Assembly: GCA_033032865.1 (NCBI GenBank)
Contig: JAWHQI010000065.1
Location: 2,232,001 to 2,296,000, forward strand
Source: Dactylorhiza incarnata
Lineage: Eukaryota > Streptophyta > Magnoliopsida > Asparagales > Orchidaceae
Direction: 5' to 3'
Length of the DNA stretch: 64,000 nucleotides
Shown here: positions 10,546 through 20,206 of the stretch, one piece after another
Position numbering within the stretch: the first letter of the stretch is position 1
Layout: the number at the start of each line of letters is the position of its first letter
The notes under the pieces: generated by a model
What the model was told of the DNA's origin: nothing
Databases searched by the model: none
What the model saw: only the letters and a program-made list of their open reading frames with translations
Translations under genes and position numbers: made by a program

Positions 10546-12768
10546 GTCACGACTCGTCTAATAACAAATAACCGAGTGCGGTACGGGTGGGTCGTGATGA
10601 TACAGACATGGGGGAAAGAATCTCCTTGTCTGTTTAGGCGGAAGCTGAATTAGTATTATTAGATTTAATAATAAATAAGTTGAAGAAAATACATTATCAT
10701 TATGTGAAAGCTCTAAAATAAGGCTGTGAAAGGTTAAGTACACATATATTTTACTAACACCCATGATGCAAAATGCGAGTATAAATTTCATGCAATAAAA
10801 ATCTCAAGGGTGATGAACATGCAGAAATATCAAATTCCAATACATACTTTATTTAACATAGCAGTTGTCCGTGATACAAGTGAAAATGACTGATCATAAC
10901 TATTACATAATAAGCCGAAACCGACAGTAAAAGAAAAATAACATAGAACCTGACACAACAACAAAAGATAAACCTCCAGAAACAGGAGTTTGACGCAGAT
11001 CGGGCTCAGGTAGTAGGCGGTGCAGTCACGAACAACAACAACACTCAAGCCTTTATCCCACCATAGTGGGGTCAGCTTCATAAGGGTGACTAAATTTTAC
11101 GCTGGCCGTCTACCTAACACAACCCTCACCATTTTTCATCCGGGCTTGGGACCGGCATCCGGGCTCAGGTAGTAGGCGGTGCAGTCACGAACGCTAAGAC
11201 AAATTCCAAAACAAGAAAAAAATTCTCAGTACAATGAAACACAAAGTGAGCAAGGTAAAATATAATACAATTAGGGGAATTAGAAATATATGTGTGTTGA
11301 TTTTCATGAAACAAATCTAGCAAAATAGGCAAGTAAATGAGTTAACAAAAAATACTAGAATTATTAGTCCACTTCAGAGTGTAGCAGGTGTTCGTTCATG
11401 TAAGGACATAAGCTATAACAAATGAAAGGTGTAGGTGTCTTTAGTTGATTCACAAGATTCATGATTCAGAAGGATTCAAATTCAGATTCAAGACTTATCA
11501 GTGATTCAGAGTTGTTGCCCACGATCTCTAAGGGGTAGCTCTTGCAAACCCTCACCCTTGAGCCAGGGAGTTCATGCTCGCTATGACTGGTCCTTTGTTC
11601 CTGTTAGGGATTCAAGAGGGAACCCAAGTCAAGAAGTTGCATCAATTAAACACCACCTTTCAAGGTTTGCTTATGTTATTAATGAATTAAATGGTTCATA
11701 ATTTTAGCGATTACTACGTATTGGACATGCTATTAATTTAACGAATCAGGTATTCAATAGTAAAATTCGTAAACATAAGTAGGGGTGTATGAAATCAAGA
11801 TCAATGTTTGCAAGCGAGAGGAATTTCTCTACTGTCTTAAGTAAGGCTGAAACTGACGGCGGCGGCTAAATGACGTAAGCAAAATTAGCAATCTTAGCTG
11901 AACCTGTTCGAGAGTAAGCATGAATGATGATTGATATACGAGAATCCTACGCTAGCACAGACATTCTACGACGCGAAACTTAAACAAAAAAGGGTTTAGC
12001 AAAATTACCTTCCTCAAAGGTGAGGGGAGGAGAGATTACCACGCAGAAATCCAAGATTTGGCGGCGTTTAGGTTGCGGAAACCCTAAATCGGAGAGGGCT
12101 TTGGAGAGATCCCGTCAATTAGGTCGACGAACGACACTGGAAATCACAAATACATAGAAGTTAGGCGATTATAAGAGGGCATAAATCTTGAATCACAAAA
12201 TATATGCAACTTAGGGCACAAAAATTGTAAAGGACCCGAGGGAAATCTGAATAAAGGGGGAAGGAAAGAGATTTTTACCAAGGAAGTCAAATCCGAGCCC
12301 AAGGAGGAGAGGGAAGGGGAACCCTAGTTGTCCCTCTCGCAAATCCCCGGTCAAATCGAAAGGAATAGGGGTAAAGGTGACTGCCGACCCTTGAGTTGCT
12401 GCGGCTTAGGGATGTTGCCGGCTCCTTGGAGGAAGAGGGAGGTTGTTGTCGGCCTGAGGAAGAGTGGGAGACGGCCGGTTTGGGGAGGAGAAATTGTCGG
12501 CCAGAGCAGGAGGAAGAGGAGGAGGCGAGGAGGAGCAGGAGGCGCCGACGGGAGGAGGAGCAGGTGCAGGAGGCAGCGTCGGCGCTGGGTGCAGAAAACG
12601 GGAGCGGGAGCAGCGGCTTGCGGGAATCGGGAACGGCGAGCGGGAGACGGGCTTGCGGAAAGCCCTGGGCTGAATAAAAAGAAAGAATCGAGAGAGGAGG
12701 GGGGTTGCAGTTAGCAAAAATAATAAATAGGTTTACTAAATTAAAATCCTTTCTTTTGAGTTGTTACA
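10546..12768 (-). repeat. 3' LTR of the Tekay-type element
   Basis: This 2223-bp LTR is on the 3' side in the element's (minus) sense. It aligns along its length with 20,207-22,209 and is longer, partly because of a 126-bp RTE insertion plus its 33-bp target duplication. The GC-rich tract at 12.33-12.70 kb yields overlapping Arg/Gly-rich frames on both strands; these are low-complexity artefacts. Confidence 0.9.
11034..11159 (-). mobile_element. 126-bp internally deleted RTE insertion with a 33-bp target duplication
   Basis: On the minus strand it begins GATGCCGGTCCCAAGCCCGG, a phrase I recognise from the 5' part of plant RTE LINEs. It ends with the RTE 3' signature CCACTATGGTGGGATAAAGG and a GTT repeat tail, so both ends are present and the ORF is gone. 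The 33 bases at 11,001-11,033 recur at 11,160-11,192. The corresponding place in the other LTR (about 20,656-20,690) has a single copy and no insert, which proves the empty site. Confidence 0.9.
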
Positions 12769-12781
12769 TTCTCCCCCACTT
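12769..12781 (-). other. Polypurine tract of the Tekay-type element
   Basis: Directly against the inner edge of the 3' LTR the minus strand reads AGTGGGGGAGAA before the LTR's TGTAACAA. This is the expected plus-strand primer of a gypsy element. Confidence 0.8.
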
Positions 12782-12944
12782 AGAAAGTTTCGTCCCGAAA
12801 TTTTTGAGGATTCTGCTGGATGAGGTTTCTTATGGCGAATATTCAGATGTCATTCATTCCAACAAGATTTTCAAACCAAGACATGAAAGCTAACTATGAA
12901 TATAATGAAATAAAAAAGAGAATAAGTTTAGACACTAACCAAGA

Positions 12945-13187
12945 TCAGGAGAAGAGTTGCGGATACTTGATAGGCATATGCCGCATATCAGATTCAAGTT
13001 CCCAAGTGTACTCCTCAGATTTGCCATGTATCCAAAGCACTCTGACCATAAGAATGGTTCTCTTTGGAAGCTTGCATTCTTGATACTCCACGATCTTAGC
13101 AGGTTCAACCAGATACGAGAGATTGGCTTCAGGAATCACAAAAATTTCTTCAATGACGCGGTTAGGATCATGGATGTACTTCCGAAG
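12945..13187 (-). pseudogene. Chromodomain at the C-terminus of the Tekay-type integrase
   Basis: Minus strand: LRKYIHDPNRVI, then LSYLVEPAKIVEYQECKL, then TILMVRVLWIHG and EYTWELESDMR...YPQLF before a stop. This is the chromodomain layout seen at the end of chromoviral integrases, thought to direct insertion to heterochromatin. It is the direct continuation of the VHNVFHISQ frame that ends at 15,117. The two halves are separated by the gag-only element (duplicated target TTGAC, 13,188-13,192). Confidence 0.85.
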
Positions 13188-13192
13188 TTGAC

Positions 13193-13553
13193 TGTTAAGG
13201 ACCTACTTGGAGCGAATGCCGGAGGCAGAGGTGACGGTGGTGGAGGATACTATGGAGCCCGTGACCGCAGCTGCCTAATGCGGGGTTGCTCGTTGGAGGA
13301 GAGAGCCACCAAAAATCTCACTCAATAGAAGGGAAATTTGATTACTTCTTGCTTGCCCCTTACAACCATACATATGCCCTTTATATAGGCTTACAACTTA
13401 ATAAAAAGATAACACTAATAAAGACAAAGACAAACAATAATAAAGACACCTAATTACTAGACCCGGTGCTCGAAGCATGCAACCCACAAAGACAAACAAT
13501 AATAAAGACACCTAATTACTAGACCCGGTGCTCGAAGCATGCAACCCATAACA
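13193..13553 (-). repeat. 3' LTR of the TR-GAG element
   Basis: This 361-bp LTR is longer than its partner (317 bp), mainly because a segment holding AAAGACACCTAATTACTAGA and CCCGGTGCTCGAAGCATGCA and a CTTGCTTGCCCCTTAC stretch differ. Inside it the phrase from AAAGACAAACAATAAT to GCATGCAACCCA occurs twice in tandem. Confidence 0.88.
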
Positions 13554-13617
13554 TCTTTCCCGCCGTTCAAAACGAGCTTGACCACAAGCTCAAGGGGAGT
13601 TGATAATGATGCGAGTT

Positions 13618-14580
13618 TCATCCGACGCCCTCCTCGTCAGAGTCTTCAACGTGCAAATAGAAAAGCTTTTTGCACCGGTGTCTGCGAGTGTACTGCTCGT
13701 CGCAGTTATAACATAATCCATGAGCGCGACGTTCCAACATCTCGGCCCGAGATAATTGGCGGACCGGTGGGGCTGGAGGACCTTCGAGACGGCCCTGCTG
13801 AATGTTGTTGTTGGGGAACAGGTATGCCTCTTGTGTCAGCTGGAGGCTACGGTCGCAGAGCCTGGCCAGACTCATAGCAGTCACTAAATCTGGAGGGGCC
13901 TCAAATTCGACATATAGTCGTAGGCGGTCGCGGAGTCCACCGGTGAAAATGGCGATTTGCATTTCCTCGGTAAGGGAAACATGCGCCAAAAGAAGCTGAA
14001 ATTGTTCCAGGTACTCGTCCACGGACCCCGTCTGTCGTAAAGAAGTGAGTTCGCCGAGGGGGTTGCTGCGGATAGGAGGACCGAAACGCAAGTTGCAGTA
14101 CCGTTTGAAGTCTGCCCACATCAGGTTCGGCTGGTCGGTGAGGAGACGAGAAACCCACAATAGAGCGGAGTCAAGCATGTGAAAGGATGCTAAGTGAAGG
14201 CATTCTGCTGTCAGAGTTTGCTGGTGGACGAAAAATTGCTCGCACCTGGTGAGCCATCCCAAAGAGTCAGTTTTTCCATCATAGGTGGGAAATTCCATCC
14301 GGTTATGATGCGGAAGAATAGCAGTGTTCAGACGTACAAGTGTCGGTGGTTGTGGCTCGTGGCGGATGAGCGGCGGGAGCGGGACTTGACTGCTACTGGC
14401 GTGCTCCAGGGGTGGAGTGGTAACAACGGGCGGTGCGGTTGTGAGTTCATTAAGCTTCGTGGTGAGGGTTGCCATGTCGTCCCGATGACGTACTTCTACT
14501 TCCTGAAGGCGTGCATCTATGGCAGATATAACGGAGTGGAGCCGGTTCATGGCCTCCAAGAAATTATGGGAGTCTTCCAT
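13618..14580 (-). CDS. Gag protein of the TR-GAG element
   Basis: This intact 320-residue frame starts with an ATG at 14,580 inside the element, about 200 bases from the primer site. The first ~45 residues look helical. Residues ~95-230 are a retrotransposon gag core (MEFPTYDGKTDSLGWL, then the long helical region with FGPP and a VDEYLEQFQ block). Near residues 290-305 is a zinc knuckle of the C-x2-C-x7-H-x-C form (CYNCDEQYTRRHRC), frequent in Reina-like chromoviral gags. The stop falls only ~60 bases before the polypurine tract, leaving no room for pol. By family knowledge gag forms the particle that packages element RNA. RT and integrase would have to come from another chromovirus. It is one of very few undamaged frames in the window. 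Confidence 0.85.
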   Translation of the reverse strand: MEDSHNFLEAMNRLHSVISAIDARLQEVEVRHRDDMATLTTKLNELTTAPPVVTTPPLEHASSSQVPLPPLIRHEPQPPTLVRLNTAILPHHNRMEFPTYDGKTDSLGWLTRCEQFFVHQQTLTAECLHLASFHMLDSALLWVSRLLTDQPNLMWADFKRYCNLRFGPPIRSNPLGELTSLRQTGSVDEYLEQFQLLLAHVSLTEEMQIAIFTGGLRDRLRLYVEFEAPPDLVTAMSLARLCDRSLQLTQEAYLFPNNNIQQGRLEGPPAPPVRQLSRAEMLERRAHGLCYNCDEQYTRRHRCKKLFYLHVEDSDEEGVG

Positions 14581-14794
14581 ATGATGAGCGGAGCGGGTGA
14601 TTGGACGGTCCGATTGCGTCGCGTCGGATGATTGAGATTGACCGCGAGAGCCCCGTCGGCGCTTGACGGCTGGAGAATCTCACGTCGTGAGGGGGCTGTT
14701 GAAGACGACAGTGGAGGCTTGCGTCGGTTTGTCGGCGCTGGAAAAGAAGATGAGCGGTCGACGAAGGGGAGGAGAAGACCCTCTGATACCAAGT

Positions 14795-15111
14795 TGTTAA
14801 GGACCTACTTGGAGCGGAGGCCGGAGGTGGAGGTGACGATGGTGGAGGATACTATGGAGCCCGTGACCACGGCTGCCTAATGCGGGGTTGCTCGTTGGAG
14901 GAGAGAGCTACCAAAAATCTCACTCAATAGAAGGAAAATTTGATTACATACATATGCCATTTATATAGGCTTACAACTTAATAAAAAGACAACACTAATA
15001 AAGACACCTAATTACTAGACCCGGTGCTCGAAGCATGCATCCCACAAAGACAAACAATAATAAAGACACCTAATTACTAGACCCGGTGCTCGAAGCATGC
15101 AACCCATAACA
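14795..15111 (-). repeat. 5' LTR of the TR-GAG element
   Basis: 317 bp, TGTTAAGGACC to CATAACA in plus coordinates, adjacent to the primer site at 14,781-14,791. It also contains two copies of the AATTACTAGACCCGGTGCTC phrase. Confidence 0.88.
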
Positions 15112-15116
15112 TTGAC

Positions 15117-16428
15117 TGATATGGAAGACATTGTGAACACCGACAAAAGAAGCAGGTAACTCAAGACGATAAGCAGATCCTCCAACACGTTTTGAGATAG
15201 CATACGTTCCCACGAACCCTGGGCTGAGCTTATGATATCGACCAAACCGTTTCGCCCCAGGAGAAGGGGAAACTTTCAGGAACACTTGATCACCCACAAC
15301 AAATTCTAACGGACGACGATGCTGGTTTGCATACTTCCTTTGCCTCTCGACGGCACGACTGAGCTGAAGTCGAGTCTTTCTTGTGGCTTCTTCCATTTCT
15401 TGAAGTAACTCAAGTCCCAAAACAACCTTTTCACCCACTTCCGACCAATATAGAGGGGCCCTACAACGACGTCGATACAATGCTTCGAAGTGGGCCATTT
15501 TGAGGCTCTCTTGATAGCTATTATTATAGGAGAATTCAACCAAATGTAGGTGCTCATCCCAAGCTCCCTTGTAATCTAGAATGTAACATCGAAGCATGTC
15601 CTCAAGTATCTGATTAACCCTTTCGGTTTGACCATCGGTCGTTGGATGATAAGCAGTGCTCAGGTTGAGTTCGGTGTCCAAAGCTTATTGGAAACCCTTC
15701 CAAAAGTGCGATACAAATCTCGAGTCGCAATCTGAAACAATATGCAAAGGAATCCCATGAAGTCTAACAATATGCAAAGGGATCCGAGCCATCTTCTCGG
15801 TGAAATGACCTTCCTTATACAGGACGAAGTGAGCCACTTTAGTCATACGATCTACTATGACCCAAATCGCATCATACCCCCTCGGAGTGCCGGACAAACC
15901 TGTGATGAAGTCCATAGAGATGTCTTCTCACTTCCATTCCGGGATAGGCAGATGCTGCAAAAGACCACCAGGACGCTGACGCTGAGCTTTCATCTTCTGG
16001 CACGTCAAATATCGAGAAATGAAGCGAGCTATGTAATTCTTCATACCAGGCCACCACACAATCCGTTTCAAGTCATGATACATCTTATTATTGCCTGGAT
16101 GACCAGATATGCGGGATTCATGAGCTTCGCGACATATACGATCAAGCAATTTAGGAACATTAGGGATGCAAAGACGACCTCGGAAACACAAAACATCGTC
16201 AGAGATAGAGAAATCCGGGAGAGTCCCAAGTTCAACCTTTCGGCGAATGCACTGGAGTACGAGGTCAGATGGCTGCAAATCTTTTACCTGTTCCACCCAT
16301 AACTGACCAAAAATCTCTTCTTGACCCTCAGGTGAGATGGGTATATCCATCCGTTTGAGGTCAACAATCAAGGCTGCAAGAGTAGCTGACATGGGTGCAT
16401 AAGAGGAAACAAAAGCCTGACGACTCAA
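15117..16428 (-). pseudogene. Integrase of the Tekay-type element
   Basis: Minus strand. Residues from 16,428 give the N-terminal zinc region (HESRISGHPGNNKM...TCQKMK). The first Cys of the usual C-x2-C appears as Tyr (RYLTCQ), a G-to-A type change. The core has MDFITGL (first Asp), IVSDCDSRF (second Asp) and TDGQTERVNQ (Glu). The C-terminal part has VGDQVFLKVSP, LSPGFVGTYAI and VHNVFHISQ. Breaks: a frame change near 15,920, an in-frame TAA at 15,682-15,684, and an apparent short duplication around 15,745-15,780 where IPLHIV occurs twice. The chromodomain follows after the nested TR-GAG. Confidence 0.88.
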
Positions 16429-16440
16429 CGCATCTGCTAC

Positions 16441-16500
16441 CGAATTGGCTTTACCGAATTGGCTTTACCGAATTGGCTTTACCGAATTGGCTTTACGTAA
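16441..16500. repeat. 15-bp tandem repeat inside the Tekay RNase H/integrase linker
   Basis: The unit TTGGCTTTACCGAA(T) is repeated about four times. Fifteen bases is five codons, so it does not by itself change the frame. It is absent from any related copy visible in this window. Confidence 0.85.
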
Positions 16501-17986
16501 GCTGCAAGTTATAATCTGCTATGAATACGATCCATCGGCTCTGACGAAGATTTAGATCTTTCTGAACAAAAATGTATTTCAAGCTCTAATGATCAGTATA
16601 GAAGTAACACTTCACGCCATAGAGATATTGTCTCGCCAAAGCTTCAACGCAAACACCACCGCAGCGAATTCCAGATCATGAGTGGGGTAGTTGCGCTCAT
16701 GAACTTTCAACTGCCTCGACCCATAGGCGATAACACGATCATCCTACATCAAGACACAACCCAAGCTTACTCCAGAAGCGTCAGTGTAAATTGAAAAATC
16801 TGTCCCCTCTGAAGGAAGAGATAACACTGGCGCAGAACACAGACGTTTCAATTCCAAGAAGGTCTGCTCACATTGATCTGACCACTCGAATTTAGCATGC
16901 TTTTGAGTTAGCTTTGTCAGAGGAGCAACAAGAGAGGAATAACCCTTGATGAAACGTCAGTAGTAGCTAGCCAATTCAAGGAAACTGCTGATTTCAGTTG
17001 GAGTCCAGTCCATAACTGCAGAAATCGTGGCAGGATCAATGGAGAGTCCATCTCCTGAAATAACATGCCCCAAAAAAGCAACACGATCCAACCAGAACTC
17101 ACATTTTGTCAGCTTGATATAGAGTTGATGCTGACGAAGAGTGGACAAAGTGAGCCTAAGATGTGCTGCGTGCTCCTCACAAGTCTTGGAATAGACCAGA
17201 ATATCATCAATAAATACGATGAACTTATCCAGGTACTCACGGAAGACACAGTTCATCATATCCATCTAAGCAGATGGTGCGTTAGTCAAACCAAATGACA
17301 TTACTAAGAATTCAAAATGACCATACCGAGTCCGGAAGGTAGTCTTGTGAACGTCAGATTCCTTGATCTTCAGCTGATGGTAACTCGATCTGAGATCTAT
17401 CTTGGAGAGTACTACCCTTGAGCTGATCAAAGAGATAATCCACGCGCGGAAGGGGATACTTATTCTTTACTGTCACCTTGTTCAGGTCCCGATAACCAAT
17501 ACAAAGCCTCATGGAACCGTCCTTTTTCACGAAGAGGACAGAGACTCCCCAAGGTGAAGAGCTATGACGAATGTATCCATGCTCAAGCAGTTCATCCAAT
17601 TGCGATCTAAGCTCCTCTAGTTTGCGTGAGGCCATACGGTGCAGAGCTTTAGACATGGGGCGCGTCCCAGGCTCTAAGTCGATGGAGAACTCCACATCTC
17701 GATCAGGAGGCATCCCAGACAATTCAGTAGGAAAGACATCAGGAAACTCAGAAACAATTGGAAGAGATTCAAGTTGAGGAGAGGCAGAATCCAAAAGTGA
17801 AGCATATACGAAATAAGCAGAGCATCCTTGACTAAGAAGGCGAGTGGCGCGCACAACAGAAATTACCTTCAGGTGAGTGCGGGTCTGTACATGAACGCTG
17901 AAGTCCTTGCCATCGATGCTGAGGTTGACCCTCTTTGCCACGCGGTCCAGTTTTGCTCTATACACAACCAACCAATTTATGCCCAA
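16501..17986 (-). pseudogene. Reverse transcriptase and RNase H of the Tekay-type element
   Basis: Minus strand. 17,354-17,986 holds the RT start ([20 protein letters not shown], then PISK-like [39 protein letters not shown]). A frameshift follows after FDQLKGS. At 16,957-17,265 the RT active site appears as FIDDILVYS, followed by [12 protein letters not shown]. 16,501-16,950 carries RNase H blocks in several frames (for example the reverse of ...TCEQTFLELK and the Y-x-H-D-L-E-F-AA region). It is therefore dead, although the catalytic Asp pair of RT is preserved. Confidence 0.85.
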
Positions 17987-18250
17987 ATATCATATCGAAC
18001 TCTGTCATATCCAGAACTATGAGGTCGGCTGAGATTAACAATTCCCCAAACATGATCGGACAATTGAGGATACCCATATTCGAAAGGTGCAGATGACCAG
18101 GCACAGAGATCTCGTAAGCAACCTCAAGTGGCGAAGTAGGCATCGATGAAGGTCCACAATATGACACGCAATTAAGGAATGAGATGCGCCAGAATCAAAG
18201 AGAATTTTCATCCACTTATTCTTGACCCTAAAATTCCCTAGAAATGGAAA
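17987..18250 (-). pseudogene. Aspartic protease of the Tekay-type element
   Basis: Between gag and RT the minus strand encodes LFDSGASHSLI (about 18,185-18,215), the retropepsin active site in its plant gypsy D-S-G form. It is followed by [14 protein letters not shown], the second conserved block. A frame change separates the two blocks. Confidence 0.75.
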
Positions 18251-18378
18251 TTACATACGCGAATCATGATTGTTCGATACTAAAGCAGATAATTTACGAT
18301 GCAGAAAATTAAAAACAAAGCATTACATACCAGAGATGACGTCGGTAGATGCAAGCACCTCACCCTGGGTGATGATGT

Positions 18379-19530
18379 TCAGCACGACCCACCCTTCTTC
18401 TGAGCTCCCGAAACAGACTGCAGTGGCTGAGCAGGAATTGGGCAGTCTTGGATATGGTGCCCAACTTGACCACATCTGTAGCAGGCATTATGCTTACGAC
18501 GACAGTCCTTCAGCAGGTGGCCTGGTTTTTTGTAGTAAGCACAGATGGTGGAGGTAGCGACAAGCGTCATCTGAGGTTGCTGGGCAGGAACAACCATCTT
18601 TTGCTTCTTCAAGAGGGTGCGACAGACTTGCGCAACATGGCCCACCTTGTGGCAAAAGGCACACACCTCTTTAGACTTGAGGCCTTGCTCCTGTGATGGA
18701 GTACTCTTTTGCTTGTGGTCAGAAGTGGTGGCGTTGCTAGTACCATGCTGGACCTTCTTAACAGTGTGCTCTAGCTCAATAGCTTCCACTTGCAAGGCAG
18801 CTTCGACTATCTCAGCATAGGTGGTGAAGTCCCTTCACAAAATGACTGATCTTCTTGGCTTCGTATGGCACCAACTCCACAACAAGGAGGGATAGGCGAG
18901 AGAACTCCTTTTCGTACTCGATTACTGACCTGTCGGGCTGCTGGAGAGATAAGAACTTCTCAGCTAGCCTCTCTCGTTCCACAGAAGAGAGAAATTTCTC
19001 CATGATGACTCCCTTGAATTGACCCCAGGTCATGACGGCGGAATTGGTAAGACTGCGGCGCTGAAGCCACCAGGTGTAAGCATCCTCGGTCAGCTGGTAG
19101 GCCGCAAGAAGAACTTTCTGAGCCTTTGGAATTCCAGCATACTCGAAGTGTTTCTCCATTTGGGAGAGCACTATGAGATGATGAAATAGTCACGGTCGTC
19201 ATTGAACAATAGCGGATTTAGCCTTTTGAACACTAGGGTATATGCCATCGCCACAGGAGGAGCAGCCGGATTTGACGCAAACGGGGTCACCAAGTTGATG
19301 GCAAGCGAGTTAGTTCTGGGATCAGATGCAGGAGGGGTGACTCCAGGAGTGGTAGATACTCCAGCTGTCCCTGTGCGGACGGAACCAAAGGCGGGATCAG
19401 AAGTCTGGCGATCCTCTTCCAGGCTAGTGACATGATCCGGAATTTGTCTTAGAAGCTGGGCAGTTGCATCTCCAGATGCTTCCCCCTCAGAAGAGGTAGC
19501 CTGCTTGCGACTCGGACGTTTATGAGCCAT
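18379..19530 (-). pseudogene. Gag of the Tekay-type element
   Basis: The minus-strand start is MAHKRPSRKQATSS at 19,530. The core continues in a second frame (EKHFEYAGIPKAQKV, AYTWWLQRR, WGQFKGVIMEKF) at 18,812-19,171 and a third at 18,379-18,795. The last part has three zinc-knuckle-like units: CAFCHKVGHVAQVC (intact C-x2-C-x4-H-x4-C), CAYYKKPGHLLKDC (second Cys replaced by Tyr) and CYRCGQVGHHIQDC (intact). Two frameshifts (near 19,171 and 18,800) break it. Several knuckles in one gag suit a Tekay-type element. Confidence 0.85.
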
Positions 19531-20192
19531 CTAGAAAGAGGTACAAGAGAATCGGGTAAGATTTATAATCAAGTAGAACAAAAAAATTTGAGACTAGAGG
19601 TTTTAACACTTTTGTACTGTCGGATACGTAAATCATGTAATAATTACAGTATTTTCATTGAACAATTCTAGGTAATGATCATGCAAGTGCAACAATAACA
19701 TTATGTGCAATAGTAAATGATTAGTAAATCCATGTGTTTACAATCATAATCTGTTGTTTTTAGCTTAATACTTGTGCAATGAGTTATGATGTGCATGCAA
19801 TGCAATTTTTGCCTAAAATGCATTCTTAAGAATGTTCATGAATGGATACACATACCATGTTAAGTGCCCATATCGCTTAACATATCATGCATATTATGTT
19901 ACTAATGTCATCGCACTTGAAAATATTAAATTTGCCCATAACCATTTAATATTTGCAAGCGGTGTATAATCTTGTGGAAATTTATATGCACATAAAATGT
20001 TAAGGTTGCCCATAACCCGTAACATCCGTGTGCATACTACTCATTATTATGAGTGTATTGTGAGTGTTTCAGCCGAGAACAACAGAAAATGACAAGGTGA
20101 GTGAAGGAATGATGCATGCATATATATTTTTATAATAAATTTCAAAATAGGTGAAAATTTTAAAATTCTTTATTCTTAGATGCGGAAACCTA
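19531..20192 (-). other. Non-coding leader of the Tekay-type element
   Basis: This is AT-rich sequence between the primer site and gag. It has three irregular copies of a GCCCATA...TTAA...CAT phrase (19,870-20,040). No open frame of note. Confidence 0.6.
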
Positions 20193-20204
20193 GCTCTGAT
20201 ACCA
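20193..20204 (-). other. Primer binding site (initiator tRNA-Met) of the Tekay-type element
   Basis: The minus strand reads TGGTATCAGAGC two bases inside the 5' LTR. This is complementary to the 3' end of plant initiator methionine tRNA, the usual gypsy primer. Confidence 0.92.
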
Positions 20205-20206
20205 AC

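Larger units (their letters stand above)
13193..15111 (-). mobile_element. TR-GAG-type non-autonomous LTR retrotransposon (gag only)
   Basis: A 1919-bp element has LTRs at 13,193-13,553 and 14,795-15,111 (TGTTAAGG...CATAACA) and the 5-bp target duplication TTGAC (13,188-13,192 and 15,112-15,116). Inside the 5' LTR (14,781-14,791) the minus strand reads TGGTATCAGAG, the initiator-Met primer site. Inside the 3' LTR (from 13,554) it reads GGCGGGAAAGA, a polypurine tract. The ~1.24-kb interior holds a single intact gag frame and no protease, RT or integrase. This matches the published TR-GAG class; a pol-deleted Reina-like element is the alternative. It splits the Tekay integrase from its chromodomain, so it is younger than that insertion. 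Confidence 0.88.
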
